Origin: Mesorhizobium sp.
GTDB lineage: Bacteria; Pseudomonadota; Alphaproteobacteria; Rhizobiales; Rhizobiaceae
Length of the DNA: 64,000 bases
Direction: 5' to 3'
NCBI RefSeq assembly: GCF_016793485.1
Contig: NZ_JAEULZ010000049.1
Coordinates: 1-64,000, forward strand
A model generated the notes under the pieces. That model did not search any database, had not been told where the DNA came from, and saw only the letters and a list, made by a program, of their open reading frames with translations. The translations under genes and the position numbers were made by a program. Shown here piece by piece: positions 8,893 through 18,311 of the stretch. The stretch's first letter is position 1; each line of letters opens with the position of its first letter.

Positions 8893-9833
8893 TAGCGATC
8901 GAAGACATCGAAATCGCGCGGGAGCGGATTTCTCCCTACATCCGCCGCACGCCGATCATGGAGGCGTCGCATGCCCGCGACCCTCTGCCGGTATCCGCCA
9001 GCGTCGTCATGAAGCTTGAACTCGAACAGGTAACGGGTTCATTCAAGGCGCGCGGTGCAATGAACCGGTTGCTCGGCACGCCGGCCGACCAGATAGAAGC
9101 GGGCATCGTGACGGCCTCGGGCGGCAACCACGGGCTTGCGGTCGCTCGAACTGCGAAAGTCGCCGGCGTTCCGGCCGTCGTGTTCGTTCCCGAGACCGTT
9201 TCCCCGGCCAAGGTCGAGAAGATGCGCGCCTGGGGTGCCGACGTGCGCATCGTCGGCGCTGAATGGTCCGTGTCGAACGAGGCCGCGCACGACTATGCGC
9301 GCTCCAGCGGCGCAAGCTATTTCCATCCTTTCGCCGACCCGCTGGTGGTCGCCGGGCAGGGAACACTTGGCCTGGAAATTCTTGATCAGAGCTGGGACTT
9401 CGACACGATCGTCGTCGCAATCGGCGGCGGCGGGCTGGTCGCGGGCCTGTCGACCGCCATCAAGGCGCGGCGTCCCGATGTGCGGGTGGTCGCGGTCGAG
9501 CCGATCGGTTCGCCGACCATAAAGGCAAGCCTGGACGCCGGCCATGTCGTGTCGCTGCCCGAGGTGACGAGCCGCGTGGCGACGATGTCCTGCCGGCGCA
9601 CAGACGAGCGTATCTTCGAGATCGCGCGGCAAAACATCGAACACGTCGTGCTGGTCTCCGACGAAGCCATGCTCGAGGCCTCGCAATGGCTATGGTTCGA
9701 GTTCGGGATCGCCGCCGATCTCTCGGGCGCGGCTTCGATCGCAGCGCTGCGCAGCGGTGATCCGATCTTTGAAAGCAGCAAGCGGATCTGCGCGATCGTC
9801 TGCGGCGCGGGCGCGGAGGGTGCCGCGCCGTGA
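8889..9833 (+). CDS. PLP-dependent serine/threonine dehydratase, fold type II
   Basis: A 314-residue cytosolic lyase. The PLP lysine is in GSFKARGA (about residue 52), the Asn pocket is in ASGGNHGLAVA, and the phosphate-binding glycine loop is AIGGGGLVAGL. Length and motifs match catabolic threonine/serine dehydratases and EutB, which deaminates a hydroxylated amino acid from hydroxyectoine. ATG overlaps the deacylase stop (ATGA), indicating coupled translation. A likely job is deaminating the beta-hydroxy amino acid released by the deacylase. The real substrate is open. Confidence 0.87.
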   Translation: MIAIEDIEIARERISPYIRRTPIMEASHARDPLPVSASVVMKLELEQVTGSFKARGAMNRLLGTPADQIEAGIVTASGGNHGLAVARTAKVAGVPAVVFVPETVSPAKVEKMRAWGADVRIVGAEWSVSNEAAHDYARSSGASYFHPFADPLVVAGQGTLGLEILDQSWDFDTIVVAIGGGGLVAGLSTAIKARRPDVRVVAVEPIGSPTIKASLDAGHVVSLPEVTSRVATMSCRRTDERIFEIARQNIEHVVLVSDEAMLEASQWLWFEFGIAADLSGAASIAALRSGDPIFESSKRICAIVCGAGAEGAAP

Positions 9834-10756
9834 AGATACTGGTGGCGGGTGGCGGCCTGTTCGGCAGGGAACACCTGAAGACGCTCACTACGATTGGCAG
9901 CGTCACACTTGCAGTTGCGGAACCACGGGAAGACGCGCGCAACAAGCTAAGCGCCGATTTCGCACTCGCAGACACGGATGCCGATGCCTTCGCGCTGATC
10001 GATCGCTTCCAGCCCGACGGGATCGTGATCGCGACCCCTGCGGACGCCCATGCGCCTCTGGCGCTGACTGCGCTGGAAAAGACAATACCGGTCCTGGTCG
10101 AGAAGCCGGTAACGCCAGATGCGAAGACGTTGAGAGCGCTTTGCGAAGCGGCCAAGGCCAGCCGCGCGTTTCTGCTGCCCGGCCATATCCTGCGCTTCTC
10201 GGCGGAACACAGGCAGTTGCACGAGGTACTGGCCAGCGGAAGGATCGGCAAACTTCTCCAGTTCACCTCGCGCCGCTATCGCGATGCCAGCCACGCGGAT
10301 CGCTATCGCGACATCGATCCGGTGCTGATGACGATGATCCATGACATCGATCTCGCGCTGTGGTTCAGCGGCGAGCCGGCGCACGTGACAAGCGTGGCGC
10401 GGCGTCCCGCAGGAACGCCGCGCTCGTTGACCGCCGCTTGCCTCGAAACCGCGTCGGGAGTTGGTTGGCGGCTGTCGACGGCATGGCTTCACCCCGGCAC
10501 CGACTGCCCGCCTGATATCGTGGAGATCATTGGCGCGGATGGGAGCGCTGAACTTACCGCTGGAAGCCATATCGAGATCTTTGGGAGCCACCGCGAACGC
10601 ATCCCGGTAGACACGAAGGACGACCCGCTGCGGAGGGAGCTGGAGTGTTTTCTGGACGGCATTCGCTCGGGCGTCCTCAAGCCGCCGGTAACGCCACAAG
10701 ATGCGCTGGATGGGCTGGTCGTCGCGGAGGCGATCATCGGATCACTGCGGAGATGA
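9830..10756 (+). CDS. Gfo/Idh/MocA-family NAD(P)-dependent oxidoreductase
   Basis: A 308-residue protein with a Rossmann fold at the extreme N-terminus (VAGGGLFGREHL, residues 4-15) and the family's EKPVTPDAKT motif, whose Lys is usually catalytic, near residue 95. A second conserved block is HDIDLALWFSGEP. It is on the short side for the family (usually 330-380). The GTG start overlaps the previous stop as GTGA. Members oxidise or reduce sugars, imines and keto acids; here it lies between a dehydratase and an amidohydrolase, so a keto or imino intermediate is the likely substrate (inference). Confidence 0.87.
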   Translation: MKILVAGGGLFGREHLKTLTTIGSVTLAVAEPREDARNKLSADFALADTDADAFALIDRFQPDGIVIATPADAHAPLALTALEKTIPVLVEKPVTPDAKTLRALCEAAKASRAFLLPGHILRFSAEHRQLHEVLASGRIGKLLQFTSRRYRDASHADRYRDIDPVLMTMIHDIDLALWFSGEPAHVTSVARRPAGTPRSLTAACLETASGVGWRLSTAWLHPGTDCPPDIVEIIGADGSAELTAGSHIEIFGSHRERIPVDTKDDPLRRELECFLDGIRSGVLKPPVTPQDALDGLVVAEAIIGSLRR

Positions 10757-11598
10757 TCGTCGATTCCCACCTGCACCTGTTCCGCAACGGTTACGGCCAC
10801 TTTGCCACTCAACCGTCGCCGCTTGAAGGTTTGTCGGACATAGAGGCGTATGAGCGCCTGCGCGAAACCCACGACATCGGGGCCGGCCTTGTCGTCTCCT
10901 ACGAAGCCGAGGGCATCGATCCCTCGAACAACGCCTATGTGCGCGATCTCGCCGCCAGCCGCCCCTGGATTCACAGCGTCGCCTATCTGTCACCGTCGTC
11001 AGCGCCCAGCGGAGAGCACATTGCAGACTTGCTTGCGGCCGGACATAGCGGGATCGCGCTCTATCTGCCTGACGAGGCGTCCGTAAAATCGCTGGATGCG
11101 TGGCCATCGGAGAACTGGCGTGTGTTGTCGGAGGCGAACGCTATCGTCTCATTCAATGCGCGACCGGAGGCAATCCGTCACCTCGGGCAGCTTATCGATC
11201 AGTCGGACACTTGCCAGTTTCTCTTCTCGCATCTCGGACTGCCCGGCCGGCATGAGACCGCGCCCAGCTTGGAACAAGCCGCTGACCGTTTATCGCCGCT
11301 CCTGAATCTGGCGACATACCCGAATGTCGCGGTCAAGATTTCCGGCCTCTATGCCGTTGACCCCGTCGCGCCGCATGTGACGGCGCAGCCGTTCATCGAG
11401 CTTCTGCTTGAGCATTTTGGAGGCGCGAACCTGCATTGGGGCTCGGATTTCAGCCCGGCCCTAGACTATGTCAGCTTCGCCCAAACGATGGACCTGGTGT
11501 GTCTTTCCGCCATCGAAGATTCCGAGCGCGCGCTCATTCTGGGCGAAAGTCTCGCGGCCAAGCTGGCAAATGTAAGGCGTGGTCGCCAACGCACCTGA
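10753..11598 (+). CDS. TIM-barrel amidohydrolase (amidohydrolase-2 family)
   Basis: A 281-residue metal-dependent hydrolase. It opens with the metal-binding motif DSHLHLF (residues 4-10); other family marks are FLFSHLGLPG and the late LHWGSDFSPAL with the conserved Asp. Relatives include lactonases and ACMSD-type decarboxylases. ATG at 10753 overlaps the previous stop and has GCGGAG just upstream. It is the last gene of the IclR-flanked operon and may hydrolyse a lactone or lactam formed by the preceding oxidoreductase (inference). Confidence 0.85.
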   Translation: MIVDSHLHLFRNGYGHFATQPSPLEGLSDIEAYERLRETHDIGAGLVVSYEAEGIDPSNNAYVRDLAASRPWIHSVAYLSPSSAPSGEHIADLLAAGHSGIALYLPDEASVKSLDAWPSENWRVLSEANAIVSFNARPEAIRHLGQLIDQSDTCQFLFSHLGLPGRHETAPSLEQAADRLSPLLNLATYPNVAVKISGLYAVDPVAPHVTAQPFIELLLEHFGGANLHWGSDFSPALDYVSFAQTMDLVCLSAIEDSERALILGESLAAKLANVRRGRQRT

Positions 11599-11703
11599 TA
11601 TCCAAGGCTTCGTGACAGATGCTGCGCTTGGCCTTATGAACCTGATGTCAACGCGCCGCAGATTGTGTCTCGGGGACCGCAAGGCATTCAGGAAAAACTA
11701 TCG

Positions 11704-12645
11704 TTGGACTCTCGTCAGCTCAAATATTTCCGTGAGATCGTGGAAAACGGCTCCATGAGCGGCGCGGCGCGCAATCTCGGCATCGCACAGCCATCGCTGT
11801 CGCAACTGGTCCGCAATCTCGAAGAGACGCTGGGCGTTGAACTTCTGATCCGCACAGCTCGGGGGATCGTGCCGACCGAGGCGGGGCAGCGCCTTTACCA
11901 TCACGCACGGCAGATCGAGAACTATATCGAGACTGCACGCGAGGACGTGGTCAACATCGGCTCCGAGCCATCCGGAAGGGTTGTTTTCGGGATGCCGCCA
12001 ACCATCTCGATGGCCCTCTCGATTCCAATGGCGGAAACGATCCGCATCGAGATGCCGAAGGTGAAGTTCGGCGCTATCGAGGCCATGACCGGACATCTGC
12101 GCGAATGGCTGATCCGAGGCGAACTCGACCTCGCCCTGCTCTACGACAACACCAACATCGGCGACTGTTCGAACTCGCTACTGTTGACGGAAGACCTCTG
12201 GTTCTATTCGGCCGCGGAGGACTGGCCGTTCAGCACGCCGCCACTGGAGCCCGTGGACCTGAAGGCCGTCCTTGCCACGGAACTTGTCCTGCCGTCAGAG
12301 CGGCACGGACTGCGCACCTTCATCGAACGGATCGCGCAAGCGCACCAACTCGAGCCAAAGGTTTCCATCGAGATGGATTCCCTCACGCAGATCAAAGCGC
12401 TCGTCGCGCGCGGCAGCGGCTACACCATCCTGTCGCCGGCTTCCATGCACGACCTCGTATCGGACGGAACACTGGTGGGAAGTCCCATCATCAACCCGCA
12501 TCTGAGGCGCAACGTGTTTCTCGTCCGCTCGTCCAATGCCGGGGTCACGCTGGCGTGCAGGCGCACCGAGGAAACCTGCCGCGAGGTCGTGGCAAACCTT
12601 GTCGCGCGTGGCATCTGGCAGGCGCAACTGCCGGACAAAGCATAG
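11704..12645 (+). CDS. LysR-family transcriptional regulator
   Basis: A 313-residue regulator with the classic N-terminal helix-turn-helix (LDSRQLKYFREIVENGSMSG, then AARNLGIAQPSLSQLVRNLE) and a C-terminal periplasmic-binding-like effector domain. The start is a TTG at 11704, preceded by AGGAAAA; a GTG at 11665 would add an atypical leader. It lies 106 bases after the amidohydrolase gene and 120 bases before a co-oriented aldehyde dehydrogenase gene. It probably controls the dehydrogenase-hydratase pair, although LysR genes are more often divergent from their targets. Confidence 0.9.
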   Translation: MDSRQLKYFREIVENGSMSGAARNLGIAQPSLSQLVRNLEETLGVELLIRTARGIVPTEAGQRLYHHARQIENYIETAREDVVNIGSEPSGRVVFGMPPTISMALSIPMAETIRIEMPKVKFGAIEAMTGHLREWLIRGELDLALLYDNTNIGDCSNSLLLTEDLWFYSAAEDWPFSTPPLEPVDLKAVLATELVLPSERHGLRTFIERIAQAHQLEPKVSIEMDSLTQIKALVARGSGYTILSPASMHDLVSDGTLVGSPIINPHLRRNVFLVRSSNAGVTLACRRTEETCREVVANLVARGIWQAQLPDKA

Positions 12646-12765
12646 ACCTTTCCTATACCCCTTCCTTCCAGCGCCTATTGGATGTGCCGACCCGGCCGAC
12701 CTATTGTCGACGGGATATGGGAGGGAAGGCTCGCCAAACTCCCAACCTGCTCGAGGAACGCAGAT

Positions 12766-14211
12766 ATGACCGTCCAGCTACCGGAACCCATGAACCTGAT
12801 CGGTGGAAGTTGGGTTCCGGCACGGAGCGGCAAAACTCTGGATGTCGTAGCGCCGTCAACCGGCAAGGTCTTCACAACGATAGCCGCCAGCGACGCCAGC
12901 GATATCGATGCTGCTGTGTCGGCTGCGCGCCACGCCTTCGAGGAAGGCGATTGGAGCCGGCTGAGTGCCGTTCAGCGCGGACGCATCATGATCAGGATAT
13001 CCGAACTGATCACCCGGGATGCTGAGGCACTCGCACAGGTCGAAAGTCTGGATACGGGCAAGCCGATTTCGCAGGCGCGCGCGGACATGGTTGCCGCCGC
13101 GCGCTACTTCGAATTCTACGGCGCGGCTGCCGACAAGGTGCATGGCGAGCAGATCCCGTTCATGTCGGGTTATGACGTGAAGGTTGTGCGTGAACCGCAT
13201 GGCGTCACCGGACACATCATCCCCTGGAACTACCCCGCTCAGATGGTGGGACGTACGCTCGCGCCCGCCCTGGCGATGGGCAATGCGACCGTCATAAAGC
13301 CGGCTGAGGAAGCTTGTCTCACAGTGCTCATGATCGGCAAGCTCGCGATGGAAGCAGGCATGCCGGCGGGCGCGATTAACATCGTCACCGGAGAAGGCCA
13401 CGTTGCGGGCGCCGCACTTTCCGAGCATCCCGGAATCGACTTCATCTCTTTCACCGGGTCGCCAGAAGTCGGCGTGATCATCCAGACGAACGCGGCGAAG
13501 AATTTCATTGGCTGCACGCTCGAACTCGGCGGCAAGAGCCCGCAGATCGTCTTCGAGGATGCCGATCTGGACCGTGTGCTGCCCGTGCTGGCCGGCGCCA
13601 TCGTTCAGAACGGAGGGCAGACCTGTTCAGCCGGCAGCCGCGCCCTGATCCAGCGCTCCATATGGGACAAGGTTGTCGGACGCCTAGCCGAACGCTTCAA
13701 GGAACTGACGGCAGCACCTTCGGAGCAGGACAGGGAACTCGGCGCACTTATCTCGGGCAAGCAACGCGACAGGGTGAAGGCGTTCATTTCCGGAACGGAC
13801 TCCCCCTTGATCGCACGCGGCAAAGTAGCGGCCGGCGCACCAGAAGACGGGTATTACGTCGCGCCTGCGCTGTTCGGGCCCTGCGATCCGCAATCCACCC
13901 TGGCTCAAGTCGAAGTCTTCGGCCCGGTTCTTGCCGCCATTCCGTTCGAAGACGAGAAAGAGGCAATTCGGATTGCGAACGGCACTGAATTCGGTCTGGT
14001 CGCGGGAGTGTGGACGCTGGACGGAAACCGGCAGCAGCGTGTCGCCAAGGCGCTGCGCTGTGGGCAGGTCTTCATCAATGGATATGGCGCCGGGGGCGGC
14101 ATCGAACTGCCGTTCGGCGGCAGGCGCAAATCAGGACACGGCCGCGAGAAAGGCTTCGCTGCCCTTCACGAGTTCTCGACCATCAAGACGATCGTTCACA
14201 ACCACGGCTGA
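12766..14211 (+). CDS. NAD(P)-dependent aldehyde dehydrogenase
   Basis: A 481-residue enzyme oxidising an aldehyde to an acid. The catalytic Cys287 is in GGQTCSAGSR, the general base Glu253 is in LELGGKSP, and the cofactor loop is FTGSPEVG. Length is normal for the betaine-aldehyde/gamma-aminobutyraldehyde branch. ATG at 12766 has GAGGAA about 9 bases upstream; the frame stays open upstream without a ribosome site. The hydratase gene follows after 14 bases. It could feed an acid into the CoA-ester route encoded at 29667-32786 (inference). Confidence 0.93.
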   Translation: MTVQLPEPMNLIGGSWVPARSGKTLDVVAPSTGKVFTTIAASDASDIDAAVSAARHAFEEGDWSRLSAVQRGRIMIRISELITRDAEALAQVESLDTGKPISQARADMVAAARYFEFYGAAADKVHGEQIPFMSGYDVKVVREPHGVTGHIIPWNYPAQMVGRTLAPALAMGNATVIKPAEEACLTVLMIGKLAMEAGMPAGAINIVTGEGHVAGAALSEHPGIDFISFTGSPEVGVIIQTNAAKNFIGCTLELGGKSPQIVFEDADLDRVLPVLAGAIVQNGGQTCSAGSRALIQRSIWDKVVGRLAERFKELTAAPSEQDRELGALISGKQRDRVKAFISGTDSPLIARGKVAAGAPEDGYYVAPALFGPCDPQSTLAQVEVFGPVLAAIPFEDEKEAIRIANGTEFGLVAGVWTLDGNRQQRVAKALRCGQVFINGYGAGGGIELPFGGRRKSGHGREKGFAALHEFSTIKTIVHNHG

Positions 14212-14225
14212 GGTGATCGACCATC

Positions 14226-15071
14226 ATGTCAGATCAGGCGAAGACGGATATTCCTGCCGACGTGCGCGCCGCATGCGAGGCGTTTGTCGGCAATTGCCGG
14301 GAGATCGAGGATACGCTCGCCCCGGAAGCTGCTGACAAGCTCGCAGTCCTTCTTGGCCACGAATTGCCCAGCGAGCACCTGCCACCCACATATCACTGGG
14401 CCTATTTCAACAAGGGCATTCCTGCGCGTGATGTCGGCGCGGACATGCATGAACGGACGGGAATTTTTCTGCCGGCCGCACCTTTTCATCGCCGCATGTG
14501 GGCGGCTGGAGATGTCTCGATCTTCCAGCCGCTGCGCATTGGCGTTCCGGCGCGTCGGCGTTCAACCGTGACTTCAGTAGAGTTCAAGGACGGCAATTCG
14601 GGCCAGATGTGTTTCGTCACCGTCTCTCACGAGATCGAACAGGACGGCGCCCCCAGCATCTCCGAGAAGCAGACCGTCGTCTATCGCGATCGGGGCGGTC
14701 CTGAGAAACCGTTGAGGCAGCCAAGCGATGCCATTCCCGAAGGCTACTTCGTGCATCCCGACAGCGAATTGTGGTTCTATTCCGCCATCACCTACAACGG
14801 ACACCGGATCCATTGGGATCGTGATTTCTGCCGGAACGTCGAAGGCTACCCCGACCTCGTCGTCCACGGTCCGTTGATGGCGACGAAGCTGTGCGAGGCG
14901 ATGCGCGGCGAAAAGCTGGTGTCCCAGCGCTTCAGCTTCCGCGCGCAGGCACCGGTCTTCACGACATCCCCTATCCGGATCGTGACGGGCGTGCCGGATA
15001 ACCCACGGCATGGCGAAATCCAGCGGTCGGACGGCGTCGTGTCGATGACGGCAAAACTGACGTTGCTCTAG
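14226..15071 (+). CDS. HTD2/MaoC-type CoA-thioester hydratase (mesaconyl-C4-CoA hydratase-like)
   Basis: A 281-residue double hot-dog protein. The C-terminal half carries the hydratase block FYSAITYNGHRIHWDRDF followed by EGYPDLVVHGPL, as in mesaconyl-C4-CoA (3-methylfumaryl-CoA) hydratase and HTD2-like FAS1 dehydratases. It would add water to, or remove it from, a branched or dicarboxylic enoyl-CoA in the cytosol. It follows the aldehyde dehydrogenase in one transcript and converges with the minus-strand operon 52 bases away. Nearby CoA-transferase, acyl-CoA dehydrogenase and CitE-like lyase make a C5-dicarboxylate type pathway plausible. Confidence 0.85.
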   Translation: MSDQAKTDIPADVRAACEAFVGNCREIEDTLAPEAADKLAVLLGHELPSEHLPPTYHWAYFNKGIPARDVGADMHERTGIFLPAAPFHRRMWAAGDVSIFQPLRIGVPARRRSTVTSVEFKDGNSGQMCFVTVSHEIEQDGAPSISEKQTVVYRDRGGPEKPLRQPSDAIPEGYFVHPDSELWFYSAITYNGHRIHWDRDFCRNVEGYPDLVVHGPLMATKLCEAMRGEKLVSQRFSFRAQAPVFTTSPIRIVTGVPDNPRHGEIQRSDGVVSMTAKLTLL

Positions 15072-15122
15072 GCCCGACAGGCTGCGGAAGACTCGGACCG
15101 AGACGCGGCGACGGAAGCCCTG

Positions 15123-16430
15123 TTATTTGCGGAACGCGCTGCCTACCTCGCGGGCGCTTTTGCCCGTCAGATCGGCGAACGCCTGCCAAAGTCCAGCACC
15201 GCGCGCTCCGATGAGCGCTTCCGCCTTCGCGCGCAGCTTGCCGGCGAGCACATGCTGCGGCAGCTCGGCGTCCAGGTCGTGATACAGCTTGATTTTCGCG
15301 CCATCCTTCAGCGTCAGGACGCCCCGCGCCTGCATGTCGGTCAGCGCATCGTCTTCGATCACCTCGACCTTATTGGCGAATGCCGAAAGCGCGCCGTCGT
15401 CCGACAGGCTGTCCTGATATATCCTGTCATCGCCCGTACGATCGCCGCGGATCGTCATCCCGGCCAGCCAGTTATAGCTGAACTTCACCTCGAGGCCCGT
15501 GCGCGGCCGCTTTATGTCACAGACCTTCAGCCAGCGTGGATTGGTGCGCAGCACAAGCGCGGCCACGTCGTTGAGGCTCTGCCCCTTCAGGGCGTCGGCG
15601 CTGAGGAGCGCCTCGATCATCGCATGAGTGCCGTGGCAGCAGGCATGAAGTTTGTATTTGTTGTCCTCGAAAATGAAGCTCTCGATGGACCTGTCGCCGG
15701 CTGCCTGCTCTGCGGCAGGCGAGTGTGTCGTGATGAAACCCTGCATCCCCTCAAGGCCGTCATCGGAAGACGTCATGCCCAGTGAAGCAAGCTTGGCACA
15801 CTCGACACCGTTCGAGGCAGCGACGCCTGCATTGTAGGGCTTTCCCATGGTGCCGAATTGCGACTTGAGCCCGGACGCCCTTGTCGAGCACAATCCGATT
15901 GCATTGCGCAGCTGCTCGCGGCTCAAGCCATAGAGCCGTCCTGCAGCAACGGTCGCGCCGAAGGCGCCAGCTGTAGCCGTCTGGTGAAAACCGAGATTGT
16001 AGTGCGCCCTGCCCAGAACGATCCCGATCCAGATCGCAGCTTCGGCGCCGACCAGAAATGCTTCCACCATGGCTTCTGCTGGCGCGTCGATCTCCTCGGC
16101 CACAGCGAGCGCTGCCGGATAGATAGCGACAGACAGATGCCCGATATGGGCGAAATGCGTGTCGTCGTAGTCCAGCGCATGACTGGTTGCTCCGTTTACA
16201 AGCGCGGCCATCCGGGCCGGGGCCATGCCGTCGCCCACGACGGAAGCCACCCCCCTGCCCGCCTCCAGGTCCGCAAGCATGCGAAGTTTAACGGCTAGTG
16301 GCTCTTCGGTTCCGGCAATGCCGCACGCCATCCAGTCGAGCAGCGAAAGACGGGCCAGGCTCATTGCCCTCTGCGGCAGCCGATCGGCCGGCAACTGAGC
16401 CAGATCGATGACACGGTCGATCAACGACAT
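15123..16430 (-). CDS. MmgE/PrpD-family protein (2-methylcitrate dehydratase / cis-aconitate decarboxylase-like)
   Basis: A 435-residue cytosolic protein with the helical PrpD core: LDWMACGIAG near the N-terminus, SHALDYDDTHFAHIGHLSVA in the active-site region, and KLHACCHGTHAMIEA later. Family members dehydrate 2-methylcitrate, decarboxylate cis-aconitate or isomerise related acids. ATG at 16430 has CAGGAG 6 bases before it; an ATG 15 bases further up has no such site. It is the last gene of the long minus-strand operon, 27 bases after the symporter gene. It is not with methylcitrate synthase, so a role other than propionate metabolism is likely. Confidence 0.88.
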   Translation of the reverse strand: MSLIDRVIDLAQLPADRLPQRAMSLARLSLLDWMACGIAGTEEPLAVKLRMLADLEAGRGVASVVGDGMAPARMAALVNGATSHALDYDDTHFAHIGHLSVAIYPAALAVAEEIDAPAEAMVEAFLVGAEAAIWIGIVLGRAHYNLGFHQTATAGAFGATVAAGRLYGLSREQLRNAIGLCSTRASGLKSQFGTMGKPYNAGVAASNGVECAKLASLGMTSSDDGLEGMQGFITTHSPAAEQAAGDRSIESFIFEDNKYKLHACCHGTHAMIEALLSADALKGQSLNDVAALVLRTNPRWLKVCDIKRPRTGLEVKFSYNWLAGMTIRGDRTGDDRIYQDSLSDDGALSAFANKVEVIEDDALTDMQARGVLTLKDGAKIKLYHDLDAELPQHVLAGKLRAKAEALIGARGAGLWQAFADLTGKSAREVGSAFRK

Positions 16431-16457
16431 GGAGAACTCCTGCATAAGACGGCAGCG

Positions 16458-18311
16458 TCAGCGCGCACGGCCGTTGACCCTGTCGAGACCCGCCGCGAGC
16501 CAATCCGGCCGGACGCGCTTGCCGTCCTCAAGTTCGATCGACCGGATCGAATCCTCGCTTGTCCGCCCGAAGCCGACGCGAAACGCCATCCACCAGACGA
16601 GCACGACGCCGAGAAGCCAGAAGAGGATCTGCCAGACCCAAAGAGAGGGAATACCGAGGGTTGCTTCCCCAGAGGTGAAGATCGGATGGCTGAAGAAGGT
16701 GTTGCCCAGGACTGCGCCCGGCCCGTAGGCAAGAAAGCTCCACAGCAGCATGAGCGCCCAGAACAGGCCTCGGCCGCCAACCGCCATGCCCGTCGCCTGG
16801 AATAGCGCGTCATGCAGACGGTTGCGCTGCAGATTGTCGGGCGCGCGAAGCGTCGCGGCGGAGGCGAGCAGAACGACAGCCAGATTGATCGCCAGCCCCC
16901 AAGCGGCGGAATGGATGGTCAGAGGCCAGCGGCCCCACGGCAAATTGACGAACAGTCCCTCGAAGAGGATCAGCCCAGGCGGTTCGGTGAAGAAGACGAT
17001 CAGCATGCCAAGCGTCATTCCGGCGATGACCGCGCCACGGCTGATCCAGCGCAGGAAGGTCAGGCCGAGGAAGGCCGGCAGGAGCTGCACAGCGAGCGGC
17101 AGGGCGACGCTTCCCAACACGGCCGAGACCAACGGCACGAAGCTCGCCATGAAGGCGAGGAGAAAGAAGGCGAAACCGATGGCTACCCGCGCTGAAAACC
17201 GCTGCTCCTGTTCGGACAGTTCCGGGAACAGGTAGCGGATCACCAGCTCGCGCGTGACAAGGATCGCGCCACCCGTGACGAAGAAGCTGACTGCAAGCAA
17301 GGCGCCAACAAGCAGCATGACGATGAGGCCGACACCCGCCAGAGGCTCGAAGGCGTAGAACTGCGCGGCCAACGCCAAGGGACCCTCGGCCATGCGGGTA
17401 GCGAGCAAGGGAGCACCAAGGACGAAGATGCCCGTCAGCAGCCCGGCGGCAAGCCATACGGTCGATAGACCGACGGCTCGACCGGGACTTGCGGTCTGCC
17501 CGAGATAGAGGGTGGCGGGGCTGAACACGATGCCGAGAAGGCCGATCACGGACGACGACAGGGCAACGGTCGTGAAGATGCCCGTGGCCGGCATCTCCTT
17601 GCCGATGCCAGCGCTGTACTGGATGACGCCGGGAAGGCGGTCCCAAAGAACGCCGTCCTGCACGGGGATTGGCGCGGCCGGAAAGCCGGGCGCCGATGCC
17701 AGTATCTCGGCGAGGATGGTCGATCCCGGAAGAAGCAGCGCCAGCAGCACGGCCTGCATCGCGAGGGTCATGATCGTTGCGCGCCAGCCGCCGATGATCG
17801 CGGGAATGGCGAGCGAGATCGCCAGCAGCCAGACGCCGGCCGCGCGCGGCAGCAGTCCGTTTGTCGCTCCTTCGAGCAACAGGGCAGCGGATGAAAGCAG
17901 GTTCGCCGAGAACGGTAGCGCGAACAGCACCGCCAGTCCGAGCATGACGACGCGAAGCGTTACGGAGCCGTAAAATTGGCCAAGCGCCTCGCCGGGGGTC
18001 GACAGACCCGCGACGCGCGCAACATACCACATGCGATTCCACAGCAGCAGCGCCGCCATCGAGGCGAGGACGAATCCGACCGCGAGATGCGAGGCCTGTA
18101 GACCGAACCGCGTAACCATCGCGAGTTGCGTTTCCAGCCCGAGCCCGGTCGCAACAAGCGCAGGCAGGAGGAACATCGCTGCCCATCCCGGCAATGCCTG
18201 CGCGCCGTCGAGGAAGTCCGCCGGACGCGCTTCCTGACGAGCGGTGATCGCGGCGATATAGACGCCGTAAAGCGCCAGCAGGGTCAGGATGGAGAGCAGC
18301 AGTGGCGTCAT
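16458..18311 (-). CDS. sodium:solute symporter (SSS family)
   Basis: A 617-residue integral membrane protein with about 13-14 hydrophobic helices. The SSS mark is STPGEALGQFYGSVTLRVVML (helix 3-4 region), with the usual polar breaks in helix 1. ATG at 18311 overlaps the previous stop (ATGA). The frame is open to 18653, but that stretch is the shadow of the small membrane protein gene. The N-terminus (Gln-Glu-rich segment followed by ADFLDGAQALPGWAAM) is typical of SSS leaders. It would bring in an organic acid or similar solute with Na+. A secondary transporter inside an operon that already encodes an ABC importer suggests a second related substrate or product exchange. Confidence 0.88.
   Translation of the reverse strand: MTPLLLSILTLLALYGVYIAAITARQEARPADFLDGAQALPGWAAMFLLPALVATGLGLETQLAMVTRFGLQASHLAVGFVLASMAALLLWNRMWYVARVAGLSTPGEALGQFYGSVTLRVVMLGLAVLFALPFSANLLSSAALLLEGATNGLLPRAAGVWLLAISLAIPAIIGGWRATIMTLAMQAVLLALLLPGSTILAEILASAPGFPAAPIPVQDGVLWDRLPGVIQYSAGIGKEMPATGIFTTVALSSSVIGLLGIVFSPATLYLGQTASPGRAVGLSTVWLAAGLLTGIFVLGAPLLATRMAEGPLALAAQFYAFEPLAGVGLIVMLLVGALLAVSFFVTGGAILVTRELVIRYLFPELSEQEQRFSARVAIGFAFFLLAFMASFVPLVSAVLGSVALPLAVQLLPAFLGLTFLRWISRGAVIAGMTLGMLIVFFTEPPGLILFEGLFVNLPWGRWPLTIHSAAWGLAINLAVVLLASAATLRAPDNLQRNRLHDALFQATGMAVGGRGLFWALMLLWSFLAYGPGAVLGNTFFSHPIFTSGEATLGIPSLWVWQILFWLLGVVLVWWMAFRVGFGRTSEDSIRSIELEDGKRVRPDWLAAGLDRVNGRAR

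Noticed and set aside
15123-16430. Propionate methylcitrate operon (prpD)
   Set aside because: No methylcitrate synthase or lyase lies nearby, and the gene ends a transport operon instead.
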